Source: Mariaggregatimicrobium sp964498785 (GTDB lineage: Bacteria > Zhuqueibacterota > Zhuqueibacteria > Thermofontimicrobiales > Thiofontviventaceae). Taken from it: a stretch of DNA of 20,049 nucleotides. Below the pieces are notes generated by a model that ran no database searches, had not been told where the DNA came from, and worked only from the letters and a program-made list of their open reading frames with translations. The DNA lies in assembly GCA_964498785.1 (NCBI GenBank), contig CAZCJL010000117.1, forward strand, positions 1-20,049. Direction: 5' to 3'. A program made the position numbers and the translations under genes. How positions within the stretch are numbered: the stretch's first letter is position 1; every line of letters begins with the position of its first letter. Shown here piece after piece: positions 15,774 through 20,049 of the stretch.

Positions 15774-16709
15774 ATGTCAACTAACCGAAGCATACAAATA
15801 ATTCGATTCATTTTAATACTGCTATTAATTACATCATTAGTACAAGCAACTGATGATGTTCAAACTCAAGTTAACATAGTAGATCTACTGCCATCAACCG
15901 ATTGGCAGGAAGACTGGCCATGGGAAAGCGAACCACAGTTTTACGGCCCCGACGATCTGTTTGAATATATCAACGGTAGCGCCGATCTCTATCTGGCGTA
16001 TGGTTTTAAAAAATTAGTGACTGTCAATTATATGACAGATGAAGATTTCTCGGTTTTGGTGGATGTGTATGATATGGGAAATCTATTAAATGCTTTTGGC
16101 GTGTTTTCCAATTATCGCAGCCCTGGTAACGAGTATACAGACATTGGCACAGAAGCCACAATCTCAGATTATCACATTCGTTTTTTTCAAGGACAGTATA
16201 TTATTGATTTAAATGCCAGTGACGCAACAGATGTTGTTCGGAAATTCATGCGCGAAGTGGCTATGGAAATAGCTGCGCGAATTAATACACCAAAAGAAAA
16301 ACCGGAAATATTGAAACTTCTCCCTAAAGAAAATATCAGCGATAAGACCGTGAAATATATATCAGAGGGATTGCTCGGTCATCAGTTTTTCCCGAAAGGC
16401 CTGGAAGCGCAATGCCAGATCGACTCGGCACAGGTGAAAGCATTTATCGTTATGTGCGATTCAAAAACTGACGCCGGAAACGCGCTCACGGCATTTTCAG
16501 AATATTTACAAAAACGGGGAGAGCATTTTTCCAAAATTCAGATGGATGAACTTAACGTTATCTCCGGAAAAATTCCGTATCACAAGAACGCTATGGCTGC
16601 AATTCGTGACAAATATGTCTTCGGCATCATCGATTTGCCTGATCTGAATCAGGGAAACGAATTGCTAAAATTGATGGATGAGCAAATCAAGAAATATGAA
16701 AGCAAATAA
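15774..16709 (+). CDS. DUF6599-like exported protein
   Basis: The 311-aa protein has an N-terminal signal peptide (about residues 1-25, hydrophobic ILILLLITSL) and then a domain matching, as I recall it, DUF6599: the block DDLFEYINGSADLYLAYGFKK (about 62-82; split at YING), VDVYDMGNLLNAFGVFSNYRS and IRFFQGQYII. Function is unknown for this family; members are exported and often appear near redox proteins. I take the ATG at 15774 rather than the one at 15759, because GAGG lies five bases before it and the signal peptide then starts at a usual place. It lies between the first reductase and a thioesterase 14 bases downstream, suggesting joint expression with the latter. No catalytic residues can be named. 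Confidence 0.78.
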   Translation: MSTNRSIQIIRFILILLLITSLVQATDDVQTQVNIVDLLPSTDWQEDWPWESEPQFYGPDDLFEYINGSADLYLAYGFKKLVTVNYMTDEDFSVLVDVYDMGNLLNAFGVFSNYRSPGNEYTDIGTEATISDYHIRFFQGQYIIDLNASDATDVVRKFMREVAMEIAARINTPKEKPEILKLLPKENISDKTVKYISEGLLGHQFFPKGLEAQCQIDSAQVKAFIVMCDSKTDAGNALTAFSEYLQKRGEHFSKIQMDELNVISGKIPYHKNAMAAIRDKYVFGIIDLPDLNQGNELLKLMDEQIKKYESK

Positions 16710-16723
16710 AACGGACGGAAAAA

Positions 16724-17191
16724 ATGCAAAAACAACCATCTTCCCGAACCTGTTTTCTCTGCGGACGCGAAAATGATATTGGTTTAAAAATGGAATGGTA
16801 CAATAATCCGGGTACGAATCAGGTTGAGGGTATAGTTATTATTCCGGAAAATTTCAACGGCTATCCCGGAATTGTCCATGGCGGTATTGTTGCAGCCGTA
16901 CTCGACGAGACTGCCGGTCGGGCAGTAATGCTGAATGGCGAGTGGGAAAATTTGTTTGTAACACTGAAATTAAACGTGACCTATCGCAAACCCACTCCGA
17001 CAAATACCACGTTAACAGCGATTGGGCGGCTGATAAAACAGGGCAACCGCAGCGCACAAGTCGCAGCAGAACTCAAACTTCCTGACGGTGATGTGACAGC
17101 AGAGGCCACTGCCATCGTTGTCCTTCCGCCGGAAGAATTCCGCCAGATGTGGGAACCGGAACGTGAATTCTGGAAGATTGATGAGATTTAG
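16724..17191 (+). CDS. PaaI-family hotdog acyl-CoA thioesterase
   Basis: The 155-aa protein is a single hotdog domain of usual length for the PaaI group. It starts with CFLCGREN (residues 10-17), a Cys-x-x-Cys opening seen in many PaaI-like thioesterases, and has the active-site helix with VHGGIVAAVLDETAG (51-65), where His52, Gly53-Gly54 and Asp61-Glu62 are the expected catalytic region, followed by VTYRKPTP. It should hydrolyse a small or aromatic acyl-CoA in the cytoplasm. It is the only clearly cytoplasmic enzyme in the cluster and follows the DUF6599-like gene by 14 bases. The ribosome binding site is weak (GGA). Its link to the exported redox proteins is unclear. Confidence 0.88.
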   Translation: MQKQPSSRTCFLCGRENDIGLKMEWYNNPGTNQVEGIVIIPENFNGYPGIVHGGIVAAVLDETAGRAVMLNGEWENLFVTLKLNVTYRKPTPTNTTLTAIGRLIKQGNRSAQVAAELKLPDGDVTAEATAIVVLPPEEFRQMWEPEREFWKIDEI

Positions 17192-17247
17192 ATTTCGGAA
17201 ATCTGCTTTCACCATATAGCATTCTGCTAAAAAAATATAGGCCCCGG

Positions 17248-18549
17248 ATGATATTACAGTGCATATTTCTTCTTTTCCTTGTCTTTTTCAATACAGTTTT
17301 TAGCCAAACCAACTGGCAAAAATGTGAAAACAATCCAGTAATACAACCGGATCATTCTACGGGTGTGTTCGCGCATACGGATCCCTCGCTTTTATATAAC
17401 GGCTCGAAAATTCATCTCTGGATTTCCGGCGGTGGCTTTATCCCCGGCGATACACTGGCCGGTGTTCGAACGTATTATTTTACGTCCCCTGATGGTTACC
17501 AGTGGACATCCGAAGCCACCAATCCTGTTCTCCGTGAAGCAACGGCTGGTAAATGGGATTCAGGTCATATCGAAACTCCGCATGTAATAAAAAATAGCGA
17601 TGAATACTGGCTTTACTATGTCGCCACAGTCGATACTGCGGCAGACGACCCGGCAACGCTGCAACTGGGGCTGGCAACGTCGGCGGATGGCAAAAACTGG
17701 ACCAGATACCCTGGGAATCCTATTATGGGTCCGGGAGAATCGGATTCGTGGGAGGCACGCTGGATCGAATCGCCGTGCATCGTTAAAACCGATTCACTGT
17801 TTTATATGTGGTACAACGGCTTTGATCCAAACTGGCAAATCCATGTCGGATTGGCTACATCGGTCGATGGGGTACATTGGGAAAAACATATTAACAACCC
17901 TGTGTTCTCACCGAAACCGGCAAGTACCTGGGATTCGGTGGGTGTTTATGCGCCACAAGTTCGTTGGCTGAACGATCACTTTTTAATGTTTTACACCGGC
18001 TTCGTCTTTAATGAAACCGGTTATGATTTCCAAAACGCTCGCACCGGCGTTGCTTCTTCGCGTGGCGGGATTCATTGGGAGCGTTTGACGGATGAACCGG
18101 TAATAACCGGCACTGTCGGGGAATGGGATGCCACCGGTCCGTTTACCCTCGATTGGCTGCCGCTCGATAACGAATTGTTCATGCTCTACACATCCAATCA
18201 ACGGGTGGGCGCAGCAACTACCAAATATACCGGCACGCTAACCGAATCTGATGTAGTCACGATTCCAAAAACAAGTATGCTATTTCAAAATTATCCAAAT
18301 CCGTTTAATAACAAAACCATGATTCCGTATTATTTGCTGGACAGGGGAAATGTGCGCATTGAGATTTATGACATCCTTGGCAAATTAATATACACTTTTT
18401 TATTTGAAAATCAGAGTGCTGGCGAGCATCACATCTTTTGGGATGGAGCCGATATGAACCGCAATTTTGTCGCCAGCGGCGTTTATCTGTATTGCTTGAA
18501 AACCAGCAGTAATAATACCTTCGCAAAAAGGATGGTACTGTTACGTTAG
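17248..18549 (+). CDS. Exported GH43/GH130-like five-bladed propeller protein with type IX-like sorting domain
   Basis: The 433-aa protein has a signal peptide (about residues 1-19) and a five-bladed beta-propeller (about 22-335), with repeated TSPDGYQW (79-86), TSADGKNW (144-151), TSVDGVHW (204-211) and SSRGGIHW (270-277) elements, each near an NPV-like strand. HTDPSLLY (43-50) with Asp45, ETPHVI (109-114) and ESPCIV (174-179) resemble the acidic positions of GH43/GH32/GH130-type glycosidases or phosphorylases, so sugar processing is likely but the reaction is not assigned. A C-terminal sorting domain begins near FQNYPNPFNN (346-355) and ends in KRMVLLR. The start lacks a good ribosome binding site. 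It lies 56 bases after the thioesterase gene. Confidence 0.83.
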   Translation: MILQCIFLLFLVFFNTVFSQTNWQKCENNPVIQPDHSTGVFAHTDPSLLYNGSKIHLWISGGGFIPGDTLAGVRTYYFTSPDGYQWTSEATNPVLREATAGKWDSGHIETPHVIKNSDEYWLYYVATVDTAADDPATLQLGLATSADGKNWTRYPGNPIMGPGESDSWEARWIESPCIVKTDSLFYMWYNGFDPNWQIHVGLATSVDGVHWEKHINNPVFSPKPASTWDSVGVYAPQVRWLNDHFLMFYTGFVFNETGYDFQNARTGVASSRGGIHWERLTDEPVITGTVGEWDATGPFTLDWLPLDNELFMLYTSNQRVGAATTKYTGTLTESDVVTIPKTSMLFQNYPNPFNNKTMIPYYLLDRGNVRIEIYDILGKLIYTFLFENQSAGEHHIFWDGADMNRNFVASGVYLYCLKTSSNNTFAKRMVLLR

Positions 18550-18558
18550 TGCCGGAGT

Positions 18559-18626
18559 GCAGTCCCTTCATCGACTGCCAGTGTTTAAAACATGCGACAG
18601 TGTGAAAGGGAGACAGAGCGACACTG
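18559..18626. other. Hairpin-rich gap before the second reductase
   Basis: Two perfect six-base stems lie in this gap: GCAGTC (18559-18564) with GACTGC (18573-18578), and CAGTGT (18598-18603) with ACACTG (18621-18626). The end of the gap, CGACACTGAT, recurs in the gap before the DUF6599-like gene (from 15739). There is no clean T tract, so termination behind the propeller gene is possible but not shown. Confidence 0.3.
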
Positions 18627-18686
18627 ATGCGGTAGAAAAACATTTTTAACGAGGATAGTAAATAATATTTCACCAGGAGAACAGAT

Positions 18687-19829
18687 ATGAAAGACAACAA
18701 AAAAATCAACAGACGGAATTTTCTGCAAATGGGCGCATTTGCAACCGCAGGGATCGGTTTTAAATTTGGAATCGAAGATGAACAGAAAACCGAAAAAGAT
18801 AAAGTTGATTCCGACAAGATATTGAACTATCATCCCAAAATGCATTATCGCCGGTTGGGCAATACAGATATTTTGCTTTCAGTGCTAAGTCTCGGCGGTT
18901 CCGGGCTGGAACGATCCATTGCACATTATGCCATCGATCGCGGAGTGAATTTGATTCATATTGCTTCCAACTATAAAGGAGGCAATTCAATTATTGAACT
19001 TGGCAGCGTGCTTAAAACAAGGCGGGATAAAGTTTACATTGCCATGAAAGACTCATTTTATAAAGGATCGATAGATGACATCAATGGTCCGCTAAAAACC
19101 ATGAACACAGATTATGTCGATTTTATCATGTTCAACCGTCACCAGGCCTCAGGTGTGACAGAATCGCGCATACCAGAACTATTCGAAAAATGGAAAGCAC
19201 AGGGCAAGGTTCGCTTTGCCGGACTCACTTCACACGATGATGTGAAGGAATGTGTAGCCGCAGGAATCAATAGCAATACGTTTTCAATTATACAACCAGC
19301 GATTCCTCAACCCGGTTATGAATTGCTGCAGGAAGAAATAAATCAGGCGCACAAAAAAGGCGTCGGAATTATGGCAATGAAGACTATGAAAGGAATCCGT
19401 GACGATGATCTTCAATTGGCGCAATTGAAAAAGCTGCTGAAAAATCCGGCGATTACCACAGTCAACAAAGGCATTAACAATTTCGAAATGTTTGACAGCT
19501 ATTTAAAAGCGATACAGGGGTCACTTTCCAGCAGAGAAGATTTCGAGCTTTACAAATATGCGCAGAAAAACCGCGATAATAATTGCATGATGTGCGGCGA
19601 GTGCAAACGCGCCTGTCCCCGCAATATCGAAATTCCTGCTATCCTGCGCTGCCTGGATTATTATCACTATCAATTGCATGACACTGAATTGGCAGCAAGC
19701 ACCTATCATTCCATCCCTGCCGCTCGTCGTTTCGTATCATATTGTGGTGACTGTCGCGAATGTGAAAAAGTATGTCCTAATGGAATTCGGATTGCGGAGC
19801 GATTGGGGCAGACGGGAGTTTTGGCTTAA
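18687..19829 (+). CDS. Tat-exported aldo/keto reductase-ferredoxin fusion with a degenerate catalytic tetrad
   Basis: The 380-aa protein is a paralogue of the one at 14494 with the same layout: twin-arginine signal (RRNFLQM, Arg9-Arg10), aldo/keto reductase fold (about 52-285) and two ferredoxin motifs, Cys300, 303, 306, 310 and Cys353, 356, 359, 363. Aligned with the first protein, the tetrad Asp is replaced by His91 (HIASNY versus DTAYVY) and the His by Asn150 (FNRH versus YAHS), while Tyr96 and Lys121 remain. The iron-sulfur sites are fully kept. This suggests an electron-transfer or binding role, or a changed reaction, rather than normal carbonyl reduction. AGGAGA lies about seven bases before the ATG. 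It is the last gene of the cluster. Confidence 0.9.
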   Translation: MKDNKKINRRNFLQMGAFATAGIGFKFGIEDEQKTEKDKVDSDKILNYHPKMHYRRLGNTDILLSVLSLGGSGLERSIAHYAIDRGVNLIHIASNYKGGNSIIELGSVLKTRRDKVYIAMKDSFYKGSIDDINGPLKTMNTDYVDFIMFNRHQASGVTESRIPELFEKWKAQGKVRFAGLTSHDDVKECVAAGINSNTFSIIQPAIPQPGYELLQEEINQAHKKGVGIMAMKTMKGIRDDDLQLAQLKKLLKNPAITTVNKGINNFEMFDSYLKAIQGSLSSREDFELYKYAQKNRDNNCMMCGECKRACPRNIEIPAILRCLDYYHYQLHDTELAASTYHSIPAARRFVSYCGDCRECEKVCPNGIRIAERLGQTGVLA

Positions 19830-20049
19830 CGAAAACAGGAATGCTAATTACAGAAAGCATAAATATGCAAATTCCATGGTTAAAAATGAAGACGTTTTTT
19901 CGTCGGGGAATCAGAAGGATGAAATTTCTTATAGAATTCGAATCAGAAAGTTTTAGACGAAACCAAAAGTGAACTGTTTTTGAACCGAAATTGTAATTGT
20001 ATCCATTCAATAATTGATGGTGTGCATCAAAGCTTTCGGATTCTCTTTA
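19830..20049. other. Right-end noncoding stretch
   Basis: I see no convincing gene, terminator or repeat in these 220 bases. Short open frames overlap the end of the second reductase but lack a ribosome binding site and protein-like composition. Confidence 0.5.

Noticed and set aside
19678..19956. 92-codon plus-strand frame overlapping the end of the second reductase
   Set aside because: Its first half is an alternative frame of the ferredoxin domain, with no ribosome binding site and no recognisable protein features.

Overview
The window looks like a chromosomal piece of an uncultured or poorly described bacterium of the FCB superphylum, outside Bacteroidota proper. Two large secreted proteins end in a type IX secretion-like C-terminal domain with the NYPNPFN motif, which is common in Calditrichota, KSB1, Marinimicrobia and Ignavibacteria. 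Several genes have a strong Shine-Dalgarno sequence (AGGAGG) and there are sigma70-like promoters (TTGACT-N17-TATTTT), which argues against typical Bacteroidota signals. Base composition is moderately AT-rich. I see no tRNA, rRNA, CRISPR array, transposase or phage gene. The taxonomic call is an inference from motifs only.

Left part (1-4870): a possible 3' gene end at 2-76 and tandem hairpins precede a minus-strand unit made of a 104-aa protein ending in a PCPPHC motif, a 199-aa polytopic membrane protein and a PAS/hybrid histidine kinase. This unit has its own promoter and a terminator-like hairpin in the leader. Divergent from it is a sodium:solute symporter (3196-4809), closed by a strong bidirectional terminator at 4817-4868.

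Middle (4885-10360, all minus): a YciO/TsaC-family protein, a DUF885-type lipoprotein whose metal-binding motif is degenerate, and a cytosolic trypsin-fold protease, probably co-transcribed. Upstream lie a possible 46-aa basic ORF, a roughly 415-bp gap with a CAGAG-type inverted repeat, and a second sodium:solute symporter whose promoter hexamers are identical to those of the first.

Right part (10541-19829, all plus): a 1263-aa exported protein (propeller-like region, two PKD domains, five 95-96-aa Ig/cadherin-like repeats, sorting domain) ends at a good terminator. Then come five genes in one direction: a Tat-exported aldo/keto reductase fused to a two-cluster ferredoxin domain, a DUF6599-like exported protein, a PaaI-type hotdog thioesterase, an exported GH43/GH130-like five-bladed propeller with a sorting domain, and a second Tat-exported aldo/keto reductase-ferredoxin fusion that has lost two residues of the catalytic tetrad.

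The most promising candidate for something undescribed is this last cluster: a paired active and apparently inactive exported redox fusion around a DUF6599 protein. Next come the leader-regulated PCPPHC / membrane protein / histidine kinase unit and the degenerate DUF885 lipoprotein beside an intracellular trypsin-like protease.
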